NCBI GenBank assembly: GCA_025370055.1
Contig: CP073041.1
Coordinates: forward strand, 3,286,001 to 3,350,000
Direction of reading: 5' to 3'
Origin: Woronichinia naegeliana WA131
Lineage (GTDB): Bacteria > Cyanobacteriota > Cyanobacteriia > Cyanobacteriales > Microcystaceae
Length of the DNA stretch: 64,000 nucleotides
Position 1 is the first letter of the stretch; every line of letters begins with the position of its first letter. A program made the position numbers and the translations under genes. The notes below the pieces were generated by a model. That model did no database searches. It was not told the origin of the DNA and worked only from the letters and a program-made list of their open reading frames with translations. This document shows, piece by piece, positions 49,622 to 59,929 of this stretch.

Positions 49622-49991
49622 TAATGGCGTTGATGTTATGATTATCCTTGCTTCTCTTTCTAAGGGGCAATACGTTTTTCCTCAAAGGTGAACGCTGATA
49701 TACATGACGATTCACTATAACCTCACCATAAGGTGTTTGATATTCTTTCGGTTGCTCTCCCTTACTCTTCCAGATTTCTTCACCGATTTTTAAGGGTGAA
49801 CCATCTGTATCTAAATATTTCAAGGCTTCTTTGCTGGCGATGCAACCTACTTCGTTTAAGCCTTTTTGAATATTTATTTCTGTATCCAACATTGAACGAC
49901 TTAGTTCTAATGTTAGTTCTATTTTTATCTTTGAACCCTCTACATTAATTAGTTTTGCTGTCATCATTGTTTCCTCTTTGTCACTTTTCAT
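49563..49991 (-). CDS. ISKra4 transposase N-terminal ORF (orf1), copy 7
   Basis: 142 codons with the CCTTTG frame-breaking variant; carries GAACGACTTAG like copy 1, where copies 2-5 have GAACGACTGAG (silent). Confidence 0.85.
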   Translation of the reverse strand: MKSDKEETMMTAKLINVEGSKIKIELTLELSRSMLDTEINIQKGLNEVGCIASKEALKYLDTDGSPLKIGEEIWKSKGEQPKEYQTPYGEVIVNRHVYQRSPLRKNVLPLRKRSKDNHNINAIIGKTGILKNVRDGRQRGEK

Positions 49992-50118
49992 CTCATGTTA
50001 ACACTTTTCTTTTCCTTCATCAACTAAAGGTCACACCCTCTCGGATCAACTTCGATCATCACCCTATTGACAGTCAATGCTTTTATCCGCGATCGCAGAG
50101 CCTAGCTCTAGCTAAGAC

Positions 50119-51576
50119 ATGAGTCCTCAAGCCCAACTGGTGATGCTGCTATGGCTTCCCGTCATTTTCTACTTATTTTCTCGTTATCCCTCCCAAAAAG
50201 CCATCCTTCTGAGTTTCATCGGCGGACTCTTATTTTTACCCCAAAGAGCCGGATTTAAACTACCACTCATTCCAGATTATGAAGGAATGGTTGCCACTTG
50301 CTATGGCATTTTAATTGCAACTTTTATTTACGATTCTCAACGTTTCAATGACTTTAAATGGCAATGGATTGATCTGCCAATGGTCTGTTGGTGTATCTGC
50401 CCAATGTTCTCTTCGCTGACCAATGATTTAGGAGCCTATGACGGCTTTAATGGTGCTTTAGAACAAACTGCGGTGTGGGGATTACCCTATCTACTCGGAA
50501 GACTCTACCTCGGAAATTTAGACGGACTCAAGGAATTAGCCTTAACCATGTTGAAAGGGGGCATCATTTATACTCCCCTTTGCCTTTATGAAATCAAAAT
50601 GAGTCCGGTTTTTCATCTCATCATTTATGGTTATTACGCCCATCCTTCTGGAAATAGTCAAGCCTCACGGGGCAGCACTTGGCGACCGAGCGTTTTCATG
50701 GAACATGGTTTGGTGGTTGCCATGTTTATGTTTACCGTCACCTTAATTGCCATTTGGTTATGGCAGTCTAAAACAGTTAAGGAAATTTGGGGACAGTCGA
50801 TTCAAACCTGGTCAATTATCCTCGTTTTGACTTTTATTTTAATGAAATCTTCTGGCAGTTATGGCTATTTAATTTATGGTTTGATCATTCTATTTGTTGC
50901 TAAGTTTGTTAAGTCTAATATTCCTCTCTTTTTATTAATTTTCATAATTGTTTATTATCTTTATTTGGGAGTAACTGGAAATTTTAATGGAGAGGCGATC
51001 GTGGACTGGATTAGCAAAACCTATAGTCCTGATCGTGCCTACTCTTTGGGATATCGTTTGAAGAATGAAGAGGTTCTAAGAGTTAAAGCCCAGGAGAGGA
51101 TGCTGTTTGGTTGGGGCGGTTGGGGCAGAAATCGTATCTATGAATATAACTGGCGTGGGGAATTGGTCGATGTTTCAGTCACGGATAGTTTATGGATTAT
51201 TGTCTTTGGCATTAATGGGGTATTCGGTTTAGTAAGTATTACCACTAGCCTTTTACTTCCGGTTGTTGTCTTTGCTCAATTTCGTTACCCCCCTAAAACC
51301 TGGTTTCATCCCAAGGTTGCGCCCTCTGCTGTCCTCGCTGTTTGTTTAAGTTTATTCATGTTGGATTGTTTGCTCAATGTAACGACAAATCCCACCTTTC
51401 CTCTAATTTGTGGCGGCATTTCGGGGTTAGTTGTCAAGGAACCTGAATCCCTTACTAGTGAAAATAAAGTTTCTAAAAAGTCAGTGCTGAAAAAGCTAAC
51501 CAACAAGGGGGGAGTAAGAAGACAGCCGTTCCCTAAAAAAAGATCCTTTGGCAATCGTCATCCTCGTCTATTATGA
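50119..51576 (+). CDS. O-antigen ligase/polymerase-like membrane protein
   Basis: 485 residues with about 10-12 hydrophobic helices, a large periplasmic-type loop between MSPVFHLIIYGYYAHPSG and RPSVFMEHGLVVAMFMF, and a basic tail (KKSVLKKLTNKGG...PFPKKRSF). The topology and the late SLGYRLKNEEVLRVKAQERM, LFGWGGWGRNRIYEY loop fit the Wzy/WaaL-type superfamily. The substrate is unknown; a role in extracellular polysaccharide is an inference. The upstream side is ISKra4 copy 7. Confidence 0.7.
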   Translation: MSPQAQLVMLLWLPVIFYLFSRYPSQKAILLSFIGGLLFLPQRAGFKLPLIPDYEGMVATCYGILIATFIYDSQRFNDFKWQWIDLPMVCWCICPMFSSLTNDLGAYDGFNGALEQTAVWGLPYLLGRLYLGNLDGLKELALTMLKGGIIYTPLCLYEIKMSPVFHLIIYGYYAHPSGNSQASRGSTWRPSVFMEHGLVVAMFMFTVTLIAIWLWQSKTVKEIWGQSIQTWSIILVLTFILMKSSGSYGYLIYGLIILFVAKFVKSNIPLFLLIFIIVYYLYLGVTGNFNGEAIVDWISKTYSPDRAYSLGYRLKNEEVLRVKAQERMLFGWGGWGRNRIYEYNWRGELVDVSVTDSLWIIVFGINGVFGLVSITTSLLLPVVVFAQFRYPPKTWFHPKVAPSAVLAVCLSLFMLDCLLNVTTNPTFPLICGGISGLVVKEPESLTSENKVSKKSVLKKLTNKGGVRRQPFPKKRSFGNRHPRLL

Positions 51577-51581
51577 ATCCA

Positions 51582-51791
51582 TTAACGTTTACCCCAACTG
51601 GAAATCAATTGTGGTAAATGCAAGATTTCTTCCCATAGTTTTTGGGGACTAATACCAAAAGCAAATTGTAAAATTAAAACGATCGCCGCAATCAGAAAAG
51701 CTGTCTTAAGACTAACCTTAATAACCTTAAAAAGCCAAGTAAAAACTAACCAGGCAACCAAAATCGCGCCAATAACTAAAACGATTTCCAT
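51582..51791 (-). CDS. Small conserved membrane protein
   Basis: 69 residues: VLVIGAILVAWLVFTWLF, then KVIKVSLKTAFLIAAIVLIL, two helices, and a tail QKLWEEILHLPQLISSWGKR. No function recognised. Convergent with the upstream gene, 5 nt between stops. Confidence 0.7.
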   Translation of the reverse strand: MEIVLVIGAILVAWLVFTWLFKVIKVSLKTAFLIAAIVLILQFAFGISPQKLWEEILHLPQLISSWGKR

Positions 51792-51852
51792 TGATCATCA
51801 CTGCCAAAATCACTGGGACTTATTTTAATCTATCAAATTTAGCTATCAAATT

Positions 51853-53049
51853 TTAAACCATTGAAATTAGGCGATCGCCATTATTTAAAGTTTGACTAGC
51901 CGTAAGCACATTTTCCCTGGCCCATTGATCCGCCGCCAAAATATCCGATAAACTGGGAGTGCTAGTATTTTGAGTTGCAAAGCGATCGCAGGCCATCTCA
52001 ATTAAACGGGGAATATCTAGAAAAGCAATTTTTTCCTCTAAAAAAAGAGCCACAGCCTGTTCATTGGCTGCATTTAACACAGCCGGCATGGCCCCACCCG
52101 CCCGACCAGCACTATAGGCTAATTGCATACAAGGATATTTCTGATGATCGGGTTCTCGAAAAGTTAAACTACCGGCTTTCACTAAGTCTAGGGTTTCCCA
52201 ATTGGTATAGAGGCGATCGGGCCAGGACAGTGAGTAGAGCAAGGGTAAACGCATATCTGGCCAACCCAACTGTGCCAAAACTGAGGTATCTTGTACTTCA
52301 ATAAGAGAATGAATAATACTTTGGGGATGAATGACAATATCAATGGCACCGTAATCTACGCCAAACAGAAAATGGGCTTCAATGACTTCCAATCCCTTAT
52401 TCATCAAGGTAGCCGAATCAACAGTAATTTTACGACCCATCGACCAGTTGGGATGTTTAAGGGCATCCTGTACCGTTACATAGGGTAACTGTTCCACTGA
52501 CCAATCTCGAAAAGCTCCCCCCGAAGCCGTTAAAACAATGCGTCGCAAGCCCCCTGGGGGAACGCCCTGTAAACATTGGAAAATCGCAGAATGTTCTGAG
52601 TCAGCCGGTAATAATTTCACCCCCTGTTTTTCCACTAAAGGCAAAACCACTGGCCCACCCGCAATTAAGGTTTCTTTATTCGCTAAGGCAATATCTTTTC
52701 CGGCTTCAATAGCGGCGATCGTGGGTAACAGTCCGGCGCAACCCACAATGCCTGTCACCACCGTTTGAGCATCTCCATAGCGTGCCAATTCTACTATTCC
52801 CGCTTCTCCCGTCACAAAAATAGGGATTTGCTCTAATCCAGTTAAGGCTTCTTTGAGGAGATCTAACAAGTTTGGGTCACGAATCGCGACGATTTCTGGA
52901 TGAAACTGACGAATTTGCTCTGCGAGTAACGTAATATTGCTCCCCGCCGCTAGGCCCACCACCTGAAATTGCTCAGGATATTGGGAAACAATATCAAGGG
53001 TTTGTGTACCGATGGAGCCAGTTGAGCCAAGAATAGAGATGCGTTTCAC
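51853..53049 (-). CDS. dxr: 1-deoxy-D-xylulose 5-phosphate reductoisomerase
   Basis: 398 residues. First committed enzyme of the MEP isoprenoid pathway. NADPH motif [14 protein letters not shown] near residue 7; [34 protein letters not shown] (metal ligands Asp and Glu); [36 protein letters not shown]. Complete. Its leader holds the G-rich minisatellite at 53111-53183. Confidence 0.97.
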   Translation of the reverse strand: MKRISILGSTGSIGTQTLDIVSQYPEQFQVVGLAAGSNITLLAEQIRQFHPEIVAIRDPNLLDLLKEALTGLEQIPIFVTGEAGIVELARYGDAQTVVTGIVGCAGLLPTIAAIEAGKDIALANKETLIAGGPVVLPLVEKQGVKLLPADSEHSAIFQCLQGVPPGGLRRIVLTASGGAFRDWSVEQLPYVTVQDALKHPNWSMGRKITVDSATLMNKGLEVIEAHFLFGVDYGAIDIVIHPQSIIHSLIEVQDTSVLAQLGWPDMRLPLLYSLSWPDRLYTNWETLDLVKAGSLTFREPDHQKYPCMQLAYSAGRAGGAMPAVLNAANEQAVALFLEEKIAFLDIPRLIEMACDRFATQNTSTPSLSDILAADQWARENVLTASQTLNNGDRLISMV

Positions 53050-53110
53050 AATAGTTGTTTAAACGGGGATGTCATCTAGTCTAAAGGGATAGGGATCATC
53101 TGGGAAGATT

Positions 53111-53183
53111 GGGGAGACTGGGGGATGGGGAGACTGGGGGATGGGGAGACTGGGAGGCTGGGAGATGGGGAGATGGGGAGATG
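53111..53183. repeat. G-rich minisatellite
   Basis: Repeats of GGGGAGACTGGGGGAT (16-bp period) turn into GGGGAGAT (8-bp period). It lies 60-135 nt upstream of the dxr start and about 115 nt before psaM. Four or more G3-5 tracts per 20 nt give G-quadruplex potential on the + strand. Confidence 0.88.
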
Positions 53184-53297
53184 GGAAAAATGAAGAAAGT
53201 TGAAGACTTGTAACAAGATATTTCCTAAATGGTCGCTCATGTTGCAAAGTTATGATGAAAGCTGTTAAACCGTTTCTATTTTAGGAGTCAAGTTATC

Positions 53298-53393
53298 ATG
53301 GCATTATCTGATACTCAGGTTCTGGTAGCATTAGTGATCGCTTTGTTACCGGCTATTCTAGCGTTTCGGTTGTCAACGGAACTTTACAAATAG
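53298..53393 (+). CDS. psaM: Photosystem I reaction centre subunit XII
   Basis: 31 residues: MALSDTQVLVALVIALLPAI, then LAFRLSTELYK. A single transmembrane helix; nearly identical to known cyanobacterial PsaM, which sits at the PSI trimer interface region. TAGGAG lies 11 nt before the ATG. Short enough to be missed by length-filtered gene calling. Confidence 0.96.
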   Translation: MALSDTQVLVALVIALLPAILAFRLSTELYK

Positions 53394-53485
53394 AACTCCG
53401 TCTCACTCTGGATAGCTAAAGTTCTAGGGCGTATGACCTGCGCCCTTTTAGGACTTCCTAAGATCTTCATTTTTGTCTTCTATCT

Positions 53486-53866
53486 ATGACTGCTCGTTCT
53501 CTCCAGACTGCACCCTTACGTCGTTCAACGGCTGCCCGTCGTCGTAGTCGCCCTCAAACTGCTCTCTCGCCGGAACATCGATGGGTCGTAGCGGAAATTG
53601 TCTTTAAGATGGGTCTTAATGGTATTTTACTGATGGGTGCGATCGCTGCCTTAGTTCGTTTGTTACCCTACCAGCAGGTCCAACAGGCGAAACTAGAAGA
53701 AGTACAGATGCAGGTACAAGAAACGCAACAAAGAGTAGCGGAATTGCGAATGGATTTTAATCGTAGCTTTGATCCTCAAGAATCTCGCAAAATTATGGAG
53801 GAACAAACTCCCCGCCTTTTTCCGAACCAACGTCATATTATTCTGACGGAACCCAGTAAGAAATAA
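53486..53866 (+). CDS. Membrane-anchored coiled-coil protein, unknown function
   Basis: 126 residues: a basic N-terminus (TAPLRRSTAARRRSRPQTAL), one transmembrane helix (FKMGLNGILLMGAIAALVRL), then a coiled coil (QQAKLEEVQMQVQETQQRVA) and a Pro/basic tail. Looks like a conserved cyanobacterial protein; no function assigned. It starts 92 nt after psaM. Confidence 0.75.
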   Translation: MTARSLQTAPLRRSTAARRRSRPQTALSPEHRWVVAEIVFKMGLNGILLMGAIAALVRLLPYQQVQQAKLEEVQMQVQETQQRVAELRMDFNRSFDPQESRKIMEEQTPRLFPNQRHIILTEPSKK

Positions 53867-53890
53867 TTTAGTAAAACCCCCAACAAACCT

Positions 53891-53927
53891 CAGGGAATTT
53901 GTTTCGTTACTAAAATCCCTGGGTTTT
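53891..53927. terminator. Possible bidirectional terminator between convergent genes
   Basis: CAGGGAATTT pairs with AAAATCCCTG across a 14-nt loop (one A-A mismatch), followed by GGTTTTT. It lies between the coiled-coil gene and the convergent 53975-54229 gene. Confidence 0.5.
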
Positions 53928-53974
53928 TGGTCGCAATCCGACAATGGGGTACTCTGATGTCTGAAATTAGCAAT

Positions 53975-54229
53975 TTAAAGTTGATCGAATTTTTCCGCGA
54001 CTAACAAACCTTGATTGACTTTTTCCGTGACTAAACGGCGATAGAGTTGTAATTCCTGGTAAAGCAGTTCAGGACTAGGATTCCCAGCTAAGGCGGCAGC
54101 GCGAAGACTCTGTTCTTCAGCCTTGGAAATCACATTGTCGGCGATCGCTTTTTCAATTAAAGTATGCAGTCTGGCTAGTTCTTGTTGCTCTTCTGGGGTT
54201 AAATCTTGTCCGTGACGAGTAATTTCCAT
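53975..54229 (-). CDS. Small conserved cyanobacterial protein, unknown function
   Basis: 84 residues from ATG 54229, chosen because GGAGG lies 10 nt upstream; the frame extends 22 codons farther without support. All-helical and acidic: MEITRHGQDLTPEEQQELAR, LHTLIEKAIADNVISKAEEQ, ELLYQELQLYRRLVTEKVNQ. No domain recognised. Confidence 0.75.
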   Translation of the reverse strand: MEITRHGQDLTPEEQQELARLHTLIEKAIADNVISKAEEQSLRAAALAGNPSPELLYQELQLYRRLVTEKVNQGLLVAEKFDQL

Positions 54230-54522
54230 TACTTTAATCCTCCTTAAGACAATAAAAATGTTATCGGAATCTATACATCTGATATTGTAAGGCAATTAAA
54301 CTGTTCTCCTCATTGAATCTTCAGAGTCTCTTAATAAAAATAGCTTAGTCTTAGCGTCGTGAGTGCCTTGATTGGCAGAAAGTTTACTAGACGGAAGGTT
54401 CCCCAAGCCGTAGAGTAATAAAAGTGCTAATCCCATTTTTCTTGCCGATTCTGTGGGGGGACATTGGGGTTGTATCTCATTCTTTACTATTCAATGACCA
54501 GTTTTTTCAGTTGTTAAATACT

Positions 54523-55563
54523 ATGACCGTTTCTGCCGTTAGTGATCCCCAAACCTCTGTTCAACCTTCTTTACCGCCGGCTGATGCGAAAACCAGAGTC
54601 AGCCAGTTCATGCAATCTATTCAGGATGAAATTTGTCAAGGCTTAGAACAATTAGATGGCAAGGGACACTTTCGGGAAGATAGTTGGCAAAGAGAAGAGG
54701 GGGGCGGCGGGCGATCTCGGGTGTTGCAGAATGGTGGTTTCCTAGAACAAGGCGGCGTTAACTTTTCGGAAGTTTGGGGCAAAGAACTACCACCATCCAT
54801 TTTAAAACAACGTCCTGAGGCGGCGGGGCATGGCTTTTATGCAACCGGAACCTCAATGGTATTGCATCCCTACAATCCCTATGTACCAACTGTGCATTTG
54901 AATTATCGCTATTTTGAAGCGGGGCCAGTGTGGTGGTTTGGTGGCGGGATTGATCTCACCCCCTACTATCCTTTTGCCGAAGATGCAGCCCATTTCCATC
55001 GCACCCTGAAAGCTGCCTGCGATCAAACCAATCCAGAATTTTATCCCGTTTTTAAACCCTGGTGTGATGAATATTTTTATTTGAATCATCGTCAGGAAAT
55101 GCGGGGTATTGGTGGCATTTTCTTTGATTACCAGGATGGTCGTTCGCCCCTTTATCGTGGCCCCCATGCGGATAAGGCCGCCGCACAGTATAGCAATCAA
55201 CTGGCCCCGATTCAGCCCCTAGATTGGGAAAATCTGTTCCAATTTGCTCAAAACTGCGCCCAAGCTTTTTTACCGGCCTATAGTCCCATTGTCGAAAAAC
55301 GACGCAATACAGAATACGGCGATCGCCAACGACAATTTCAACTCTATCGTCGAGGTCGTTATGTGGAATTTAACCTGGTCTATGATCGAGGCACGATTTT
55401 TGGTCTGCAAACCAATGGCCGCACTGAATCTATCTTGATGTCCTTACCACCCTTGGTTCGTTGGGAATATGCGTATCAACCAGCGGCCAATTCCCCAGAA
55501 GCAGAGTTAACCGAACGCTTTTTAGTTCCTCAAGATTGGGCTAACTGGAAAGCCAGTCATTAG
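54523..55563 (+). CDS. hemF: Oxygen-dependent coproporphyrinogen III oxidase
   Basis: 346 residues from ATG 54523 ([19 protein letters not shown]); the frame is open about 33 codons upstream but that part has no family resemblance. Converts coproporphyrinogen III to protoporphyrinogen IX in heme/chlorophyll synthesis. Motifs: [92 protein letters not shown]. Complete. Confidence 0.96.
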   Translation: MTVSAVSDPQTSVQPSLPPADAKTRVSQFMQSIQDEICQGLEQLDGKGHFREDSWQREEGGGGRSRVLQNGGFLEQGGVNFSEVWGKELPPSILKQRPEAAGHGFYATGTSMVLHPYNPYVPTVHLNYRYFEAGPVWWFGGGIDLTPYYPFAEDAAHFHRTLKAACDQTNPEFYPVFKPWCDEYFYLNHRQEMRGIGGIFFDYQDGRSPLYRGPHADKAAAQYSNQLAPIQPLDWENLFQFAQNCAQAFLPAYSPIVEKRRNTEYGDRQRQFQLYRRGRYVEFNLVYDRGTIFGLQTNGRTESILMSLPPLVRWEYAYQPAANSPEAELTERFLVPQDWANWKASH

Positions 55564-55614
55564 TTTTATCTTTTCTTAAGCCTTCACTAACCCGCTAACC
55601 CCCAATGAATCTCC

Positions 55615-56448
55615 ATGCAACCTGATTGGCAAGTCGCTAAAGTTTACGAAGATATTTTCTATCACAAATGGGAAGGTATCGCTAAAATTACGATCAATCG
55701 TCCCCATAAACGCAATGCTTTTCGCCCGAAAACGGTCATTGAAATGTACGATGCTTTTTGGGATGCCAGGGAAGATGCTCAAATTGGCGTGATCCTATTG
55801 ACAGGAGCGGGGCCCCATACCGATGGTAAATATGCCTTTTGTTCCGGTGGTGATCAATCGGTGCGGGGAGAAGCAGGTTACATCGATGAAGCGGGAACCC
55901 CTCGTTTAAATGTCCTGGATCTACAACGGCTAATTCGATCTCTGCCCAAAGTGGTGATTGCTCTAGTGGCGGGTTATGCGATCGGGGGAGGTCATGTTCT
56001 GCATTTGGTGTGTGATCTGACGATCGCTGCCGACAACGCTATTTTTGGACAAACAGGGCCGAAGGTGGGAAGTTTTGATGGTGGCTTTGGCTCTAGCTAT
56101 CTAGCTCGCATTGTCGGCCAGAAAAAAGCACGAGAAATTTGGTATCTCTGCCGTCAATATAGTGCGGAACAGGCCCTGGCAATGGGATTGGTCAACACTG
56201 TTGTACCGATTGAAGCCCTAGAGGCAGAGGGCATTCAGTGGGCGCAGGAAATTCTGAGTAAAAGTCCGTTGGCCATTCGTTGTCTGAAAGCAGCCTTTAA
56301 TGCAGACTGTGACGGTCAGGCTGGCTTACAGGAATTGGCCGGTAATGCAACACTACTTTATTACATGACCGAAGAGGGTAGTGAAGGAAAACAGGCTTTC
56401 CTTGAAAAGCGTTCCCCCAATTTTCAACAATATCCTTGGCTTCCTTAA
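55615..56448 (+). CDS. menB: 1,4-dihydroxy-2-naphthoyl-CoA synthase
   Basis: 277 residues, crotonase fold, phylloquinone synthesis (photosystem I cofactor). Markers: [58 protein letters not shown], and [20 protein letters not shown]. It follows hemF on the same strand with a 51-nt spacer. Confidence 0.95.
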   Translation: MQPDWQVAKVYEDIFYHKWEGIAKITINRPHKRNAFRPKTVIEMYDAFWDAREDAQIGVILLTGAGPHTDGKYAFCSGGDQSVRGEAGYIDEAGTPRLNVLDLQRLIRSLPKVVIALVAGYAIGGGHVLHLVCDLTIAADNAIFGQTGPKVGSFDGGFGSSYLARIVGQKKAREIWYLCRQYSAEQALAMGLVNTVVPIEALEAEGIQWAQEILSKSPLAIRCLKAAFNADCDGQAGLQELAGNATLLYYMTEEGSEGKQAFLEKRSPNFQQYPWLP

Positions 56449-56459
56449 AAAAAATTTAA

Positions 56460-56726
56460 TTAATGACCGGCGATCGCCGAAGATTCTACGGGAACAACTT
56501 CGGTAACACGGTCATCGCTATAGGATAATGCTAAAGATTGCTCAAGCCGAACCACATCTTCCAGATTTTCCCAAGCCGTTGCAAAAGGACGGACTGCCAA
56601 AGCGCAAGCCTTCCATTCGCCACGCACCGGAACACTGAGTTGATTACATAGCCCACCCCGTCGCCCTCCCGCCTGATAATAGCGGCAGTACCGGCAAGAA
56701 GAAGTCATAAAATTAGCGTTTTTCAT
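56460..56726 (-). CDS. Small Cys-rich protein, unknown function
   Basis: 88 residues from ATG 56726; ATG 56708 (MTSSCRYCRYYQAGG) is an equally good start. Four cysteines (CRYC, C and C: CNQLSVPVRGEWKACALAV) could bind a metal. Acidic C-terminus. Convergent with menB; the gap is 11 nt. Confidence 0.65.
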   Translation of the reverse strand: MKNANFMTSSCRYCRYYQAGGRRGGLCNQLSVPVRGEWKACALAVRPFATAWENLEDVVRLEQSLALSYSDDRVTEVVPVESSAIAGH

Positions 56727-57650
56727 CGGTATCTCTAAAAAAATAATTTTTATGCGTCACTTAATAATGTCTCGTCTATACCCATTTATTATCCTCTATC
56801 CCTCAAATCACTTCTTTGGGGTTATAAGGGAGATTAGGTAAGGATTTCAGTGATCCCCGTCAAAAAAATCTCTTTAGCTTCTTTTAATAATCCTTTTACA
56901 ATTCGATACAATGACAAGGCAATCCACTTACCTTCCCAGTAAATAAAAATGAATTATACCGACAGTCTCCGTCAAAGAAAGCATTGGGGATCAAGTCTAA
57001 CTGGCTTATAAATGAGACAACTATCATAGTTTATAGAAACTAGTCGCTTAAGGGTTATAGCTAAAATCAATAGCATTATTCAAATTTGTCTATTTCAAAA
57101 TCTCAGAAAAATTTTGGTTTGTTGTATTAAATGCTACAGATAAATTTTAAAAATATTAGTCCCTTAGCTGTAAAAACAGCTTTCATCAAAACCTAGGGAA
57201 ATGCCAAAGAAGGGGCTATTCTGGGAAAGAGTAGGTATAGTAACTGGGCAGAATTTACCGCCATTAATGAGACTTACTTCCGTGCAAACGTCCTGCTAAA
57301 CGCCCTTGGCAGCTTTTAAAGCCCTGCTAATTACTTAAATCCTTTTTTCCCTATTGGCAAGATTTACTAGTAATAAATACTCAGTGACCAGGCTTGATCT
57401 TTAAAGATAAAGAATTTAGAGACTTTGTTGTGATTGATTGGCTTGACTCACGAACAATGCAAAAAGTTCTTTCCCCGTATTGAACAACACAGGAATTCTG
57501 CCTTATCGTTGATCTGCATCAATATTGCATTAAAGAGGAAAGTAAATAATTACACTCAAAGAAGATTACGAATTGTTAAGCCAAAGGCTCGGCATGGGAC
57601 ATAAAATTAGTCTAGATTTCTTTCTATAAAATGCTTTTTCTCTAAATGCC
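56727..57650. other. Gene-poor 924-bp interval
   Basis: No ORF with family character and no recognisable IS tip, tRNA or rRNA. It is AT-rich with several short inverted stretches. It must contain the comEC promoter. It could harbour an ncRNA or decayed genes, but nothing specific can be supported. Confidence 0.5.
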
Positions 57651-59750
57651 ATGCAGGTCAGAGCCACAATTATCTGTCTTGTTTTTATTGGAGGTCTATT
57701 CTCTACGGTTCTTTTGGAGAATGATCCCCATTTTGTTCAATGGTTAGGGTTGACCCTGTTTTGGGCCATCATCAGTGTTTTGGCCGGTTTGACATTACCA
57801 CGTTATTGGCGACGGGGGCCGAGGATGTCTTTTTGGCTCTGTATGGGAATTTTGGCTATCTGTGCAGCGATGTATGGTCAATGGCGTATTCCCCAAGCGA
57901 GTCCCCAGGATGTTAGTCAGGTTGTACAGATCTCCGATCGCGGTTCCCAGCCAGTAACCATCACGGGAGAATTGCTAAGTGTGGGCAGAAGCAATCTTCA
58001 TGATCGACTGCAATTTTGGCTGCGGGGGGAATTGGTACAGATTGATGCCGATCCGCGATTTAAACCGATCGCTGGCCAGGTCTATCTAACCTTGCCGAGG
58101 GAAGTGGGAGAAAAGTTCACGCCCTGTCAAAAAGTCAGGGTTCAAGGCATACTCTATCAACCTCCAGGCAGTAAAAATCCAGGGAGTCAGGATTTTCGTC
58201 AGTATTTAGCCGGTCAAGGCGTTTTTGCCGGACTCAAAGGAGAAACGGCGGTTCCCATTGGTCAAGGTTTTTGTGGTTTTTCCCAACTGCGATCGCGGAT
58301 TGTGGATGCCCAGGGTTTATGGTTGCCGAAAACAGAAGGTTCACTGATTAGTTCAATTGTCCTGGGACAAAAAGCAGTGGATTTACCCTACAATCTCCGC
58401 AATTTATTTTCCCAAGTAGGTTTATCCCATGTTTTAGCGGCATCAGGATATCAGGTTTCTCTACTAGTGGGTACGACCCTCCTTTTAACCCAAAAATTGT
58501 CTCGGCGATCGCGCTTTTGGTTAGGACTGGGGGTTTTACTCTTTTATTTGGGACTGACCGGATTACAGCCTTCGGTTACTAGAGCCGGTTTGATGTGGGT
58601 TGGGGTTTTAATCGGGGAATTGTACGAACGTCGGTTGAAAACCTTAGGGGCGTTACTACTGGTGGCCACCTTACTTTTGATCGTTAACCCAATTTGGATC
58701 TGGGACTTAGGATTTCAACTCAGCTTTTTAGCCACCTTTGGCATTGTTGTGACCAGTCCCTATTTACAAAGCCAATTCGATTTTTTGCCTCCTAAAATTG
58801 CTGAAATAATGGCTGTTCCTCTAGCGGCTTCCGTTTGGACATTACCCCTTATCCTTTATCAATTTAGTGTTTTCGCTCTAGCCGCAATTCCGCTTAATAT
58901 TCTGGTCAGTCCCCTGATAGAAATAATCAGTTTAGGGGGAGTTATCAGTGCGATCTCCGCCTTAGTTATTCCTCTGGCCGGTAGTGCGATCGCCTGGCTT
59001 TTGTATTATCCGACTCACTGGTTAATTCTCCTGGCCCAGACCTTTAAACAGTTTCCAAATGTGGCAGTAGGTAATATTTCTGTCGCAGTTTTGGGGTTAA
59101 CCTATGGGGCAATGATTTTAATTTGGTTACATCCTGAGTGGCAAAAACGTTGGCCTTGGATAACCGTCGTTTTATTGAGTTTTTTAATTCTACCGTTGTT
59201 CTATCAGCAGCTTACCCTGGTACGAGTAACCGTTTTTGATCAAACTTCCCAACCGATTCTGGTCATTCAAAATCCAGGTCAAACCATCGTCATTGAAGAC
59301 GGCAACTCTGAAACAGAGCAATTCCTTCTCAAACCTTTTTTAGCAGCAGCCGGCATTAATCGCGTAGATTGTCGTCTCAATCTAAACAAGGTGTCTCCCC
59401 CGCCCTGTACAGAGTTAACCTGGTTTAGCCAGAATCCTCCCATACTCCAATTATCACTCAAAACCAGACGGTGGTTAGTCTTTCCCTCCACCATTCCTGA
59501 TGCTCTCCCCGATAGTCTATTCAGACAAATTCCTCCCGATGTTGTGGTTTGGGCGGGTAAGTTAACAACAATCGATGGCTTAGAAAAAATACGTCCCTTA
59601 ACGGCGATCGCGGTTAGTCCCTACGTCAGTAAAAAGTTAAAGCGTCGGTTAACCAAAAAAGGGATTCAACTCCAGGTCACAGGGCAAGAGGGCACAATAC
59701 AATGGACACCTCAACAGGGTTTTCAATCGGCGGTTGGTTTTCGAGATTAG
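57651..59750 (+). CDS. comEC: ComEC/Rec2 family DNA-uptake channel protein
   Basis: 699 residues. N-terminal DUF4131 region (helices then a beta domain with VTITGELLSVGRSNLHDRLQ), the Competence domain (SSIVLGQKAVDLPYNLRNLF, GLSHVLAASGYQVSLLVG, VTRAGLMWVGVLIGELYERR), and a reduced C-terminal domain. In full-length ComEC this last part is a metallo-beta-lactamase fold; here no H-x-H-x-D-H is visible, so the domain appears degenerate. It imports single-stranded DNA during natural transformation. Confidence 0.88.
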   Translation: MQVRATIICLVFIGGLFSTVLLENDPHFVQWLGLTLFWAIISVLAGLTLPRYWRRGPRMSFWLCMGILAICAAMYGQWRIPQASPQDVSQVVQISDRGSQPVTITGELLSVGRSNLHDRLQFWLRGELVQIDADPRFKPIAGQVYLTLPREVGEKFTPCQKVRVQGILYQPPGSKNPGSQDFRQYLAGQGVFAGLKGETAVPIGQGFCGFSQLRSRIVDAQGLWLPKTEGSLISSIVLGQKAVDLPYNLRNLFSQVGLSHVLAASGYQVSLLVGTTLLLTQKLSRRSRFWLGLGVLLFYLGLTGLQPSVTRAGLMWVGVLIGELYERRLKTLGALLLVATLLLIVNPIWIWDLGFQLSFLATFGIVVTSPYLQSQFDFLPPKIAEIMAVPLAASVWTLPLILYQFSVFALAAIPLNILVSPLIEIISLGGVISAISALVIPLAGSAIAWLLYYPTHWLILLAQTFKQFPNVAVGNISVAVLGLTYGAMILIWLHPEWQKRWPWITVVLLSFLILPLFYQQLTLVRVTVFDQTSQPILVIQNPGQTIVIEDGNSETEQFLLKPFLAAAGINRVDCRLNLNKVSPPPCTELTWFSQNPPILQLSLKTRRWLVFPSTIPDALPDSLFRQIPPDVVVWAGKLTTIDGLEKIRPLTAIAVSPYVSKKLKRRLTKKGIQLQVTGQEGTIQWTPQQGFQSAVGFRD

Positions 59751-59929
59751 GGGACAAATATTTCTTTCGCCTTGAAACTCACTTTTTTCGCGCCTTGAAA
59801 CTAACTTTTTTTGCTCCTTGAATGAGTTGCAATGCTAAATCATCAGAAGTAAAAGGATTATTTTCTTTGTCCTTATCACTACGATTAGATCGCCCATCAA
59901 TTTTATCTGACAAACTTTTAATCTTAATT

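Larger units (their letters stand above)
48649..50038 (-). mobile_element. ISKra4-family element, copy 7 (1390 bp)
   Basis: Intact ends; perfect 8-bp duplication TCTCGGAT at 48641-48648 and 50039-50046. Lies between comB and the O-antigen-ligase-like gene. Confidence 0.95.

Noticed and set aside
53059-53247. Proline-rich ORF opposite the G-rich repeat
   Set aside because: It is simply the translation of the minisatellite and has no family features or ribosome site.
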